From Spirometra erinaceieuropaei (Eukaryota > Platyhelminthes > Cestoda > Diphyllobothriidea > Diphyllobothriidae): DNA of 64,000 bases. The stretch covers positions 52,216 through 116,215 of the forward strand of contig CACRXP010001160.1 in the NCBI GenBank assembly GCA_902702965.1, written 5' to 3'. The position numbers and the translations under genes are program-made. This document shows, in pieces, positions 32,539 through 42,796 of the stretch (its first letter is position 1; every line of letters begins with the position of its first letter). The notes below the pieces were generated by a model that was not told the origin of the DNA, did no database searches, and was given only the letters and a program-made list of their open reading frames with translations.

Positions 32539-33500
32539 ATGAAGACTGGCGCTGCGATCTACGAGGCCAACCGCATCACTGCCGCCAAAGTGAAACGTGA
32601 AGCCCGCAAATCACAACTTCGCCCAGTACGCAACGCCGCCGCACAACCGCTTCCAACGTGTCCTCGATGTCAACGGAAATTCCGGGCTCGAATCGGACTT
32701 GTTGGACATCTCCGTATCAACTGCGCCTCTAGAACTGCACCAACCATCGTCCCCCAGCCCGCCTCTTCCTCGTCCTCTCTGCCGCCAATTAACTCTCTGA
32801 ATTCTTCTGAACCACCCCTTCCATCCTCCTCCTCCTCTGCCCCAACGACGGTCCCAACGGCGGCCACTCAGGCAGCCGTCTCGCACATCACCAAACCCGA
32901 CACAACGACCGACACCACCCCCACCTCTCCCGACTCCAGCGATGAGGATCAGGACTACACCTGCCCTCACTGCGACCGAAACTTCACCTCACACATCGGC
33001 CTGGTCGGTCACTTGCGAATCCATCGCGCAGACACTGGCGAACCAGTGCCTGGAGCACCAACCTACACCCACCGCACTCGTTTCCACTGCCCACATTTCC
33101 CTCGCACCTTCACGCATCGCATGGGTCTATTCGGCCACATGCGCATCAACGAGAGCGGAATTGACCGCAATCCCGACACACCCACCACATCCAACACATC
33201 CACCATGCCCAACCCCACCCTCGCACTATCGCCCTGCGCGCCCATCTCCACCTCCACCGTCTGCTCTGCAGCTGACACCGACACCGTCGATCTTCATGCC
33301 CACACTGTCCACGCACATTCACCTCACGCATCGGCCTGGTCGGTCATTTGCGAATCCATCGCACGGAGTCTGGAGAACCAGTGCCTGAAACACCAACCTA
33401 TACCCACCAAGCTCGTCTCAACTGCCCACACTGCCCTCGCACCGTCAGGCATCTCATGGGCCTATTCGGCCACATGCGCATCCACGACGACCTGCGGTAG
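32539..33500 (+). pseudogene. C-terminal C2H2 zinc-finger array of the RTE-like element (one frameshift)
   Basis: After KTGAAIYEANRITAAKVKRE there are five finger units. Finger 1 (32659-32724, CPRCQRKFRARIGLVGHLR) ends in INC, a C2HC form. Finger 2 (32962-33024, CPHCDRNFTSHIGLVGHLR) is intact C2H2. Finger 3 (33088-33150) has lost C (CPHF) and H (RIN). Fingers 4 (33297-33359) and 5 (33423-33485, CPHCPRTVRHLMGLFGHMR) are intact but lie in another frame, after a frameshift at about 33260-33290. In that frame the ORF ends HDDLR and TAG 33498-33500. Fingers 2-3 and 4-5 are a repeated pair joined by a TGEPVPGAPTYTH-type linker. Long S/T/P-rich linkers separate fingers 1, 2 and 4. Likely a nucleic-acid-binding tail of the pol protein. 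Confidence 0.82.
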
Positions 33501-33929
33501 ACAACTGCCGGTTACACCACACATCCGCACACTCCTTACCCTCCTTCATCATCACCACTACACATCGACATTCACCCACCTCAAGCACCCAACCGCCACC
33601 TCCCACGCAAGTGGAAAGTGTGCATCTCGACTCGTTTCCCATGCGGCTTCGGCTGCAGGGGTGACTTGAGCCCGAGACTATCCCGACACGTCAAGCGTCG
33701 TGGATAGGAAGGTTGCTGATTGACGCCCGCTCTCGGTTCACGTAGTTCGTCGCGTTGTGTGTGTGTGTTGTGTGGAGTGGCGGACTAGTGGGCTGGGGAC
33801 GGGCTGAAGCAGTTCCTTCCACGGCCCTCTCACGCAAGTGAGAGACACGCCGTTTAACCCCCGTTGTGTGAAATCCTGGTGTTTGTGTGTGTATGGGGGC
33901 CAGGACGTGCTGTGGCGCGCGCAGGCATG

Positions 33930-34230
33930 GTCAGTCGACCATGTCAGCCACCGCGCCCATCTCCCACTCCAGTCTGCTGACCGGCTCGGACAGCGGCCGT
34001 GGTGTGGGATGGGAAGGGAGAGTGAGGTTGACGACTCAGCGCACTTTCCTCACTATAAACAATCTAACGCGCTTAAAGCTATCACGATGCGCTAAAAGCC
34101 GTGGCTTGGAAGGTTGCCAACTGACGGGGTAACTTGGATCTCCTCCTTAAATGGAGGCGGTCTGAGAGTCAGGCTGCAATGGCTCCTACTTAATGTGGTT
34201 TTTTTGGCACTATCACCACAGTGTGGGATC
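33930..34230 (+). repeat. Interspersed repeat SR2
   Basis: Landmarks catgtcagccaccgcgccca, tcactataaacaatctaacg, gccgtggcttggaaggttg, gagagtcaggctgcaatggc. Partner copies at 13390-13740 and 59220-59390. Immediately followed by an SR1 copy. Confidence 0.6.
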
Positions 34231-34600
34231 CGAGCCAGGCGCTGGCGGCGCGCCTAGGTGCGGCTTCGGTCGTGCCAGTCTCCAAACTCTGTTGTGTTGG
34301 TGAAAATGCTGGTCATTTTTTGTGTGGACCAGGGGATGTGGTGGAACGCCAAGGTGAGGATCCGTCCGAGCTATCCACCTCCGGCGTCCCTCGTCTCTGG
34401 TCTTTTTGACTCTGTCTCGACACCGGACTCAGGCGGGGGAGAAGGAGAGAGTGTAGGTAGATGCAGCGCAAGTCTACTGGCACTATAACCCCTTGCGCAA
34501 GTCACCGTCCCTGCTGCTGCAGCTGTGGGGCACACGGTGGACATCGTCGAAATCGACGGCCGAACTGTCGTGTGTGTGTGTGGGCGTGCGTGCGTGCATG
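34231..34600 (+). repeat. Interspersed repeat SR1
   Basis: Landmarks gcgcgcctaggtgcggcttc, tttgtgtggaccaggggatg, tctttttgactctgtctcga, gtaggtagatgcagcgcaag, gcacacggtggacatcgtcg, then a (TG)n tract. Non-coding. Confidence 0.62.
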
Positions 34601-36889
34601 TTAGTGACACACTAAATGCAATAGTCTTACTAGCGACTATAAGCGCACTTTCGGACATCCATGTTTGCTGCCATCGTAAAATAGCAACAGGATCCACGAG
34701 CGACTGGCATCAAGTTTGGGAGCTGAAATCTGTGCTAAGCACAGCGGGATCAGGTTTGTCCCGAATTCTGTCTCTTGGGTCGTCTATCGAGAGAGCAGGC
34801 GTACTTTAGTACAAAGGAGATCATCCATCTAACCGAGGCACGATCTCACCTCAACCATCGCAACCGGAGTTGCCAACAACACCTCGTTTTGGTCTGAAAC
34901 CTACTGACCAACAAGAGTAATCAGCCCTGAAACCGTTGACCAAACAAGTTATGCGAGCTCTATGCTGGGTACCTGACCGTGTACTATCTGACAGTTTGAC
35001 TCCCATGAGTCTATGATTTACGTGAAACAGTCCTTTTCAGAGACGGATGTCTAGGTGACAGGTCGCATAACGCAAAGACAGGCTTTCGTGCGAATCATGT
35101 GATTCATCGTGACCTATTCAGACAGACCGGAGGTCTCTCAATAATTTACAGTCATTATCTAATTCGCTTAAGTGTTTCCGGACAAGCCTGACATCCACAA
35201 ATACTTCCATTGTCATTATTTGTTGTTGGAGTTGGAACAGGAGAGTGACATGGCAGATAGATCCCATTACGGTTGAACGTCATCGACCGGTATTAATGAA
35301 CCAAATAAAGGTGAGGTAAAATAAAATTCTACTAAGACGAAATAATTGACACAAGGGGATGAGGCATAGTTTGTCCATCGCAGGCGATGTGGACCATCAA
35401 TGCCACGGATATCCTGCAGGAGTGACTTGCGAGTAAAGTAACTCGGAGTTAGGTGAGCTGGCAAAATTCCGGTTAATAGCCACAAAGTGATGACACGGAG
35501 GTAAGTTAGGCTGGGCCAATGCTTGCTGAAGAGAGCTACCATTGCATATATTATCCGATGTCGCCTTTCCAACCACCCAAAATAACAACTAAGTCATCGT
35601 CGAAGTGTGCGCATTTTTGCCAGGCAGATATGCATAAAGGTGTCAATTTAGCGATTTGAGTGATTCTCTGGTGACTTTCGTCCTTTTCCACAACTCGGAA
35701 TTCGGCTCGGTTATTGTGGCACTCTAAGTACTCTCACCGCTTAGATGCTGCAGATGAATGCGTACGCGGGAAGCCTTTGGTCCAATCATTTGCCTGCTCT
35801 CAGGAGGTGCAATAAATTACGTGCACTACTGAGTCATTAGTCTCACGGGCGTCGCTGTGAGGGTCGTTGCACTTTAGTTCAGCATGCTTGGCAATCATCC
35901 TGTAGATTCTTTATTTAGTTCTTAGAAAAACCTGCATTGGCAGCCAGCTTACTGTGTCAGAATCGATAGGTTCCATAGGTTGCAGCATGCTGGTCAGGTA
36001 ACTTAGCCTAAATGTAAAAAAGTCAAGGCTCTCTGTCGGGAACGTGTTTTAACAACTGGGTATTCAGTTAAATTATCCACAATATGGCGCCGTCTTGAAT
36101 TCTGTAATTGCTATCAGCAACTAACTGCCGCTTGTCTACTTCGTTGCAACGTTTATAGCCCTTAACCATGCGTCCCTATGGCAAATGCTGAAGCCAGATG
36201 CTGTGCTAACAGATGCCACTGCTATGGTCAGGGCCGGCTATCGCTTCATCATTGCGTGTTCTCTTTCCCAATGATCCCCTTTCCGACGGCCAAAAGCTTG
36301 AATCCTGTCGCACAACCTACCTACCGTCGCCACTGACTGGATTCTCGGACGGGACTTTGCGCAGCACTGGCAATGTCGACTTCCAACTCGGACGGCGATT
36401 TGTCAACTTCGACTACTCTATCGATACCACTCCATGAGAACGTAGATAAGGTGGTACCATCGATGGATGAAGTCAATAAATTAGTCGGTTTGTCTGTGGA
36501 TACTGAAATAGATACGGTGTATTGTGCTCCGTTTCTGCGCAAAGAAAGGCACCCCTCGAGCTTAGCCATTGTGAAAATGAAGAGGAGGATAGCTGCGAGT
36601 ACATCGGAACAAGGCTGTTGCCAAGTAAACAGAGTAAACATGATAACTATAAAGCACGCTTGCGGCCGTATTAAGTAGACGAATGTGTACTACCGTCTGC
36701 ACAGGGGGGCACCAGTCCCTTAAAACATCACGAAGTGCGCGGGCATGAATGATGGCGCTTTGTAAAAGGAACGAATGGTGGATTCCTTCGTAAACTTCTG
36801 TGCAACGGTCATTTATGTGCCTCCACCTTCGCCAAGACACAGGAATAGGAACCCCTTCAAATGCAGGTGGCTTTGAGATAAATTGCAGG
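34601..36889. other. Intergenic; no gene recognised
   Basis: Open frames such as 36213-36437 and 36373-36678 have no recognised domain, no paralogue in the window and overlapping antisense frames. A retropepsin-like reading was considered at 36313-36390 and rejected. Presumably intronic if the C1GALT exons at 37.6 and 27.5 kb belong to one gene. Confidence 0.3.
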
Positions 36890-37365
36890 GAAAGTATGTG
36901 TACGGTTAGGGTTAGTGTTCGTGCTAGGTTCTCGCCAATTACCGTAATAAACAAGCTGCTACAGAGATCGACTACTATTAAACATATTTTGGCTAGATCG
37001 CAGTTGGTAGCCTGGCCCTGTATTACAGATGACAGGGGTTTTTCTACTGGGGCTTTTTGTGGGGCTACATTATCTTCTCTGATCCATTTGGCTTCCGTTT
37101 TGCGATTTCGGTTAGGATTACGGTACCGGTTAATGGTGTACGGTTTTCGGGTTAGGGTAATATCCTTTAGGCTTGGGTTTTCGGGTTGTAGTTAGGGTTT
37201 GAGTTTACGATTAGGTTTGAGTATTACGGCTTGGTTTTACAGTTGGGGCTATGTCTAAGGGCTACGGTTACGTTTACAATTTAAGTTAGGATTAAGGGTT
37301 AACGTTTAAGGTTCAGGTTAGGGTTAGGGCTGAGGTTAGGATTAGCGTTTAGGTCGCCGTCCGCT
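36890..37365 (+). repeat. Degenerate interstitial telomere-like repeats
   Basis: Many imperfect TTAGGG-type units: ggttagggttagtgttcg (about 36905), then about 37108-37360 with ggttaggattacggt, cgggttagggtaatat, ggttcaggttagggttaggg, gaggttaggattagcg. Around 37020-37080, gtattacagatgaca and ttgtggggctacat recall the right end of the MITE family at 26922-27243, so this is probably an expanded or decayed relative of it. Confidence 0.65.
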
Positions 37366-37588
37366 TCCCCATTCCTGGCTACCAACTGCGATTTAGCCCA
37401 TATTTTCTAAATTTCACCGATCTCTCTATGGGGGTCTGTTATTTCAAAGTAATTCGACAGACAACCATGCACTGGATTCTGGAAAGGACATATTTTCCCC
37501 AGAAATAACCCGTCCTGCCGGACAATAGGATGAATGGTCCTTATCGGAAATGAATTTAAAAAAACGAGAAGTATTCATTTTGACTTGC
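37366..37588. other. Presumed intron downstream of the C1GALT exon
   Basis: Non-coding on both strands. It lies on the donor side of the exon at 37589-37747. Confidence 0.3.
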
Positions 37589-37747
37589 CGATGACTGGAA
37601 TCGTCGGTTCTGTCTGGCTACTGAAGAAAAGAACTTTTGTGCAGCGACTAGCCCACGTTCGGTTGACGTGCAAAGCCTTGGTGAAGTATGTAGCAGGAAC
37701 AGTGTTTATGTAGCAAAGTATTCGTGGGTTGGAGAGGGCTCTAGAGT
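37589..37747 (-). CDS. C1GALT1: C1GALT-type galactosyltransferase upstream exon
   Basis: Encodes the N-terminal part of the GT31 catalytic domain: SNPRILCYINTVPATYFTKA, then LHVNRTWASRCTKVLFFSSQ and TEPTIPVI. The family signature is RxLCW..T....KA.HVK.TW..RCxKxLFxSS, and here N-R-T-W, R-C-x-K and FFSS match. The acceptor is tattctttag at 37748 upward. The end is atcg|gcaagt, which would be a GC-AG donor (GCAAGT), a known minor donor class; no GT donor lies at the expected place. Length is 159 bases, ending in phase 1. The exon at 27545-27686 begins in phase 0, so at least one more exon (length 2 mod 3, carrying the DDD motif) must lie between, possibly in the gap. Confidence 0.7.
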
Positions 37748-38218
37748 CTAAAGAATAAAAAATACAATGTGAAACATTTGCCCCACACGGAGGAATAGGA
37801 AATATCCAATGTGACAGACTGTTTTCCACTACGCCTGTTTTGGCATGGAGACGAGTAGACAAGTGGTATTTGTTGCCCAACGATCTATAGCCAATAGATG
37901 GAAGGCAGCAGGGGACCGTGCTGTTGTCGCTAGCTTTTTTCACAATGCCAGCTTCGAAATAGGACACGATGTTGTAAGTCTTTCTACGACATCCAGACTA
38001 CGTCCATCCAGAAGCCCAAGAGCTGGCCAACTGTTCCACCACGGATGAAAGCCTCCACTTACTCAACTCTTGCCCAGACTACGTCGCTCGAATAAAACTC
38101 CTTAGAAGTTAATATTTGGCAGACCTGCAGTTTAGGTAGGTCATGACCCCACACTCGTAGAATACTATTCCTGGTCTGCGGGTACTGTACGGTGCTTTTG
38201 TAATTGATAACCTACTCT

Positions 38219-40440
38219 ACACATAATGCATGGAAGGTCAAAAAATGCCCATATTCATTGATACCGAATCTGATTGACGTCGAATCCTCGGAGTCTTTCC
38301 TTGGAGAGAGCGGCAGAAAGAGATTGCTCAATTTACATATCCAGTTGGTACTGAATTAAGTTAATCTAGTTGCCTCTTTGAGATAACAAGGGAGGAAGTT
38401 ATAGTCTCCTCTAAATATACGTATTCATTGAAAATTAAATACTGACATCAAGAATATCCTCTGTGATTGCAGAATTGGATAATCTGACTGTGACATGATG
38501 ACCAGGAAGCGTAACCCATCGGGTTTTTCCTCACACTGGGACATTTCAATCAAAATACCAGCTCAGATGTCCAGTTGGAGAATTAATCATGTTGCAAATC
38601 TTTGAATCTTGATGATGATGCGAGTAGGTCCATTGAGACTTGCGACTAATGCTTTAACTTTCGTTGGTACCGACAAACCAACGACTATACCCATTACTCG
38701 GATGGTGGTTAAGAAATTATGTCAGTGCCGATGAGATGCATTACTATGTCGTTCTCCCTGAAATGCCACCAAAACTCTTTGCTTACCAACAGCGTGCCAG
38801 CTTATTCGCGAATTTGTGGAATCCAAAATGAACCTCGTCCGTCTCTCGTGAGCGATTTGGTCAATCGGTGGTCACACGCTGTCATCCTGTTTTCAACACA
38901 GCTTTTATGGTGTCGTTGACAAATCGGGTTTATGTCTCGGCCCTTCTGGACGTATATGATACGCAGGATGAGACATCATGCAGAGGGTCGCAGATAGCCT
39001 ACAGACGTGTTCCGAACGGCGGCCTACATGTTATTGCGAGTGACTGAAACACCAGGTAAAACTAATTTGTCAGGAAGCTATTTAACAACTGCTTCATTCA
39101 TGGATGATTTGGCACATTTTGACTAATTCATATAGACCCAATTGGGAAACAGGTTGGGCGCGAAACTTGACCCAAATGTAGTTAAACTCGCGTCGGGCGG
39201 CGCGGCCCCGTAGCTGAAGTAGTTAGAGTGTTGGCTGTACTAAAGCCTTCCCCTTACTGTGTGGGTTCGAATCTCACCGAGTCGCCGAGTTTTTCACAGT
39301 TGCGTCAATATGAACTGCTCCATTGTGGGAATTCGCTGCAGGAATAGAGAGAGGTCTTCCGACTCTGCACTGACATGTCTGCAGGACTATATGTCACTGC
39401 ATAAACGTCGGGTGATTACTAAAACCTTCCAGAGGTCATCGAAGTCTAGCATATATGTAAATGATATGAATCTTTAATCATATTCTACTGTCAGCAATAG
39501 GAAAATCAAGCTTTTTAGTGCACGGAACCTCCTTTGGTGACCAAGGTAATTTACTCAGCGCTAAAAGTGTCGATGTCCCAAGTAGAGACTAAAATACTGT
39601 ACTTACCACCCTGCTTCTTTGGAAATAAACGTTTTGAGGGGACTTCTTGCGTCCTCATGAAACAAATTATTCCTTTGGTTGACAGATTGAAGACGATTCC
39701 CAAGAGGAAGCACAGGGGAATATAGCAGTTGTAAATCACACCTCTCTTCATCTGAACGGACGCAGAGGTGAGATTGTCGCACAGGAGTGGTTGATGTTTC
39801 TGTAGACGCCGCCTGAGCGTGAGTTTAAGTAACCGCCTCGGTTAATGGGTTCATGCGATTTGACCGTTGAATTGGCACAGCTACGTCCCCATATCTTCTT
39901 CTAGAGGCCCTCATTTGTCATTCTGAGCTGCCATCACATGGAGTGGCGGCATAAGACAAAGCTGGCGTAATTACATAGGCAGGCACGTAGGTGTATGGCC
40001 CTAGTGCAACCGTTCAAATGCTGACACTGCTGCCCTAAAGCACTTTGATCTAAGAACACTAGGGACCAGATTAGGGAGGAAAAAAGAACGCAAGGGCCGT
40101 TTCGTAAGACTCTGTTGCTAGGCGCCATTCCGATTATGCTACTGTTCCAATAAATATGCCAGTGAATGAGGGCTCCTACCGCCGACATCGGTTCGCGTTT
40201 TCATTTTCAAAATCTGCTGCAGTAGATCGGACAGCGACTGAATCCCATGACGAACTCCTGATTAAAGAAATACGGCATCCTTAACGAACACCTTATTCTA
40301 CTGAATAGTAGAACAGCCTGATGAAACACGCAGCCAGTGGAATGTCCCAGAAACTCATTTTCATGAAACCTAATTGTTAGGATAACCGACATGAATGTGG
40401 ATCTAGACGATAATACTTTTGTGTAGAACACAAGAACAGA
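38219..40440 (+). repeat. Segmental duplication, block 1, copy B
   Basis: Collinear with 912-2440. Near-identical for long runs (38270-38420), then more diverged (39534-39760 versus 2030-2260; 40270-40440 versus 2285-2440). Differs by a 214-base SINE insertion at 39099-39312 and by extra sequence at about 39765-40265. Confidence 0.8.
39099..39312. mobile_element. SINE-like insertion with 12-base target-site duplication
   Basis: Flanked by aactgcttcatt (39087-39098) and aactgctccatt (39313-39324), a direct repeat with one mismatch. Copy A of the duplication has a single aactgcttcatt (1777-1788), i.e. the empty site. The insert holds a tRNA-like region at 39204-39284: A box tagctgaagtagttagag (39211-39228), B box gggttcgaatct (39263-39274), a fully paired T arm (GTGGG/CTCAC) and TTTTT at 39290-39294. 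The 5' ~105 bases are of unknown origin. Confidence 0.8.
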
Positions 40441-42241
40441 TACCCATCTCCAGTGACCAGCCTCGACGAGATGCATAACAAGTTTTGAGTGGACCTGCAT
40501 TTCCTTTTGGCGACTGAGTCGACGGCGAGCCAGCCAACTGACTTTGATGACTTCCGTGTTCGCGTCGGAACATACGGTATGTGACCTTACACTCATGAAA
40601 TGTGACGGTGGTGATTATGGTGATGCATCCAAATCCTTGCGCATTTTTAAGTATTCGTTTGATCAGACCCGGAAAACATTCTTGCATGTAGGATATGTTT
40701 GTAGATAAGTTTATTAGACAAAATGTTTGCTAATTTGAGCGGAAATTTAGGTTACGTTATATTCGGGCAATTTCGCTACTTAATAGGTGTCCTAGACTAC
40801 TCCTGCAGATTCATTGCGCGTTATTCTCTCACAGCAGACAAGTTTAACCTCGAGAGTTTTTCCAAACAAAACTTGCTGCACTTAGAAATTTATTTTTTAT
40901 TACAAATCAACTTAATTGGGATGTGAACAAACATGTCATCATCTAGGAAACCAGATGTTTTACTGATTTTAAAAAGTCAGGTTTGTAAATATGCAAAAAT
41001 AACGCACATTAGCAGTCGCTCGTTTAAACGTGCCGACATTTTCCTGTCATGTGCAAATACTTTATAAGTGCATGTGTAAGGCCCATCACGGAATAACTGT
41101 CAACTTTTTAATATATGGCAAGATACTCTGTATATGGTGTAGTTTCCGCTAATACGTAACTTAAAGACACAACGGGTAGAACATTAACAGTTTTTTGCAA
41201 TATCTCGGTGTTTATACGACTACGCTGTTGTACATTTACTGTTAAATAACGGGACCTAAGGTCGGCAACGATAACGAAATTGGCTCCGATATAAAGCGAA
41301 ACGTTACTTCCTTCTTTTGTACTAAAAAACTGTCAGTGTTTTTCAGGAAACTGGAGGACCAGTCAAGTGGACAAACTTCTTCCTTGCGAAAAGGTAGAGT
41401 ACGGGAAAATCCGTCGAAAATACACCTTATAAAAGCGCTTTTAAAGGATTTACTTATAAAAGACAGTTCTTCATCTGATTCAAAGCATTTAAATCGCCGA
41501 AATTCGCTGCGGACGTTCCATTTTTCTCGGCGATAAGATTCCATTTTTCGATGGGTTTACAAATATGACCCAAAAGGAGATCTGCATTGAAAAACTGCTC
41601 AGAAACTCACCCTTTTGGTAAATCCCTTCTACAGATATCTTATTTTAGAGGCGTTGATAAGCACACAGTGAGGAATTTATGTTTATCAATCAATTTGGAA
41701 AACTGAAATCCTTAAAGTACTCATCGACACAACATAGACACTCTGAAGCTCAATGGAATCCATCGTCATTATCAAAGACAGAAGTTTTACGGAAAGAAAG
41801 CCCTCTCGACGTACACGTAAGGGTGAAATTATTACTGCATGTGCTAATTGTATGCAAATGTATTAGTTGCCGACCGACCTGTGGCCATGTAACTTTATCT
41901 AGACGTCTCTATCGGCGAAATTAAGCGAAAATATCTTTGTTTTAGTAAACCGCATCTCAAACAATGCAAAAACGGAAAAATTATCGATTTCGAGCAACGG
42001 GAACGTGAAGCACATGACCGGACACTGCGCCTTCGTAAAAACGGAAAATATATAGAGTATTCTCTTAAAACCGTTTTTGGATCTATACTAAAAGTCTAGG
42101 CCGTTGACTAGCCGACATACTTGACAATGCACCAATTCTTGGAAGATATGTACAACTTTCGGTGAGGCTTGGTCCTGCAGCCCTACTTGATTGATACCAT
42201 GTGCTTAGATTACTAAAACAATTTTAGCTAACATGCCTAAC
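40441..42241. other. AT-rich intergenic sequence; no gene recognised
   Basis: No conserved protein motif on either strand. The open frames at 40723-40926 and 41242-41544 are of low complexity and lack homology that I recognise. Confidence 0.3.
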
Positions 42242-42594
42242 TTAGCCGCTCGCTGGATTAGGCATGGCAAGAGAGCACAAGTAAAGATCGGAACACGCGT
42301 AGGGAAGCGCGTATGAATCACTGCTTGGTACAACCGAAAGTGACATGTACACATTCCCCGAGACAGCCATTCGCTGGATTAAGAGGATAATGGGAGTGCA
42401 ATCAGAACTTGTTGGCTACGGAGAGAACTGGGTGTCAATTCGCAGTGCATAGTCACTATAGTGGACCTGACGGAGTTCCAGTCCGTCCGAACAATACCTT
42501 TAGCAAGCCTGCTTAGCCACTCGATGGATTAAAGCAGCAGAGGGAGCAGGCAGGGCGCGAAGCACGCGAAGCACGCGCAGGGAAGCGCGTGTGA
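42242..42594 (+). repeat. Spaced short repeats
   Basis: ttagccgctcgctggatta (42242-42260), cagccattcgctggattaa (42364-42382) and ttagccactcgatggattaa (42512-42531) are three copies of one 19-base motif. cacgcgtagggaagcgcgta (then tga, 42293-42315) recurs as cacgcgcagggaagcgcgtg (then tga, 42572-42594), with an extra gaagcacgc doublet before the second. The 42242-42315 and 42512-42594 halves are thus a ~270-base direct repeat. Function unknown. Confidence 0.65.
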
Positions 42595-42796
42595 GCCGAT
42601 ACCTGTTGTGGACGAGGATGGCGTATGAGGTCTCCCTATCAGAAAAACAGTTATCTCCAAACAACATAATAAATTTTCAATATTTCTTCTGTAATTCCAT
42701 TCCACTTAAAATCCTCTATTATTAACGTGGAGTTTTTGTCAATATATTTGGTCCGGTTTCCGAATTATTAGAAATGGTTCGTAAATTCATGTGTTA

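Larger units (their letters stand above)
29390..33845 (+). mobile_element. RTE-like non-LTR retrotransposon with C-terminal zinc fingers, copy 1
   Basis: The best copy of the family: leader (about 29390-30228; shared with 10340-10970), AP endonuclease (30229-31209), linker and reverse transcriptase in the same frame but with two stops and an internal deletion (31210-32454), C2H2 zinc-finger region (32539-33500), then a 3' UTR ending near gtgagagacac at 33845. The 3' end is set by copy 5, whose homology also stops at gagacac (57240). The presumed direction places the element on the opposite strand to the C1GALT exons at 27.5 and 37.6 kb, in what would be an intron of that gene. Confidence 0.85.

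Noticed and set aside
32611..33331. Minus-strand open frames opposite the zinc-finger region
   Set aside because: Antisense shadows of a repetitive coding region, with biased R/G/W composition and no motif.
36213..36678. Possible retropepsin (ILGRDFAQHW) or other LTR-element fragment
   Set aside because: One short phrase only, no D-T/S-G active site, and no gag, integrase or LTR nearby.
36890..37365. True telomere or chromosome end
   Set aside because: Units are degenerate, non-terminal and flanked by ordinary sequence; similar units sit inside TIR-bounded elements.
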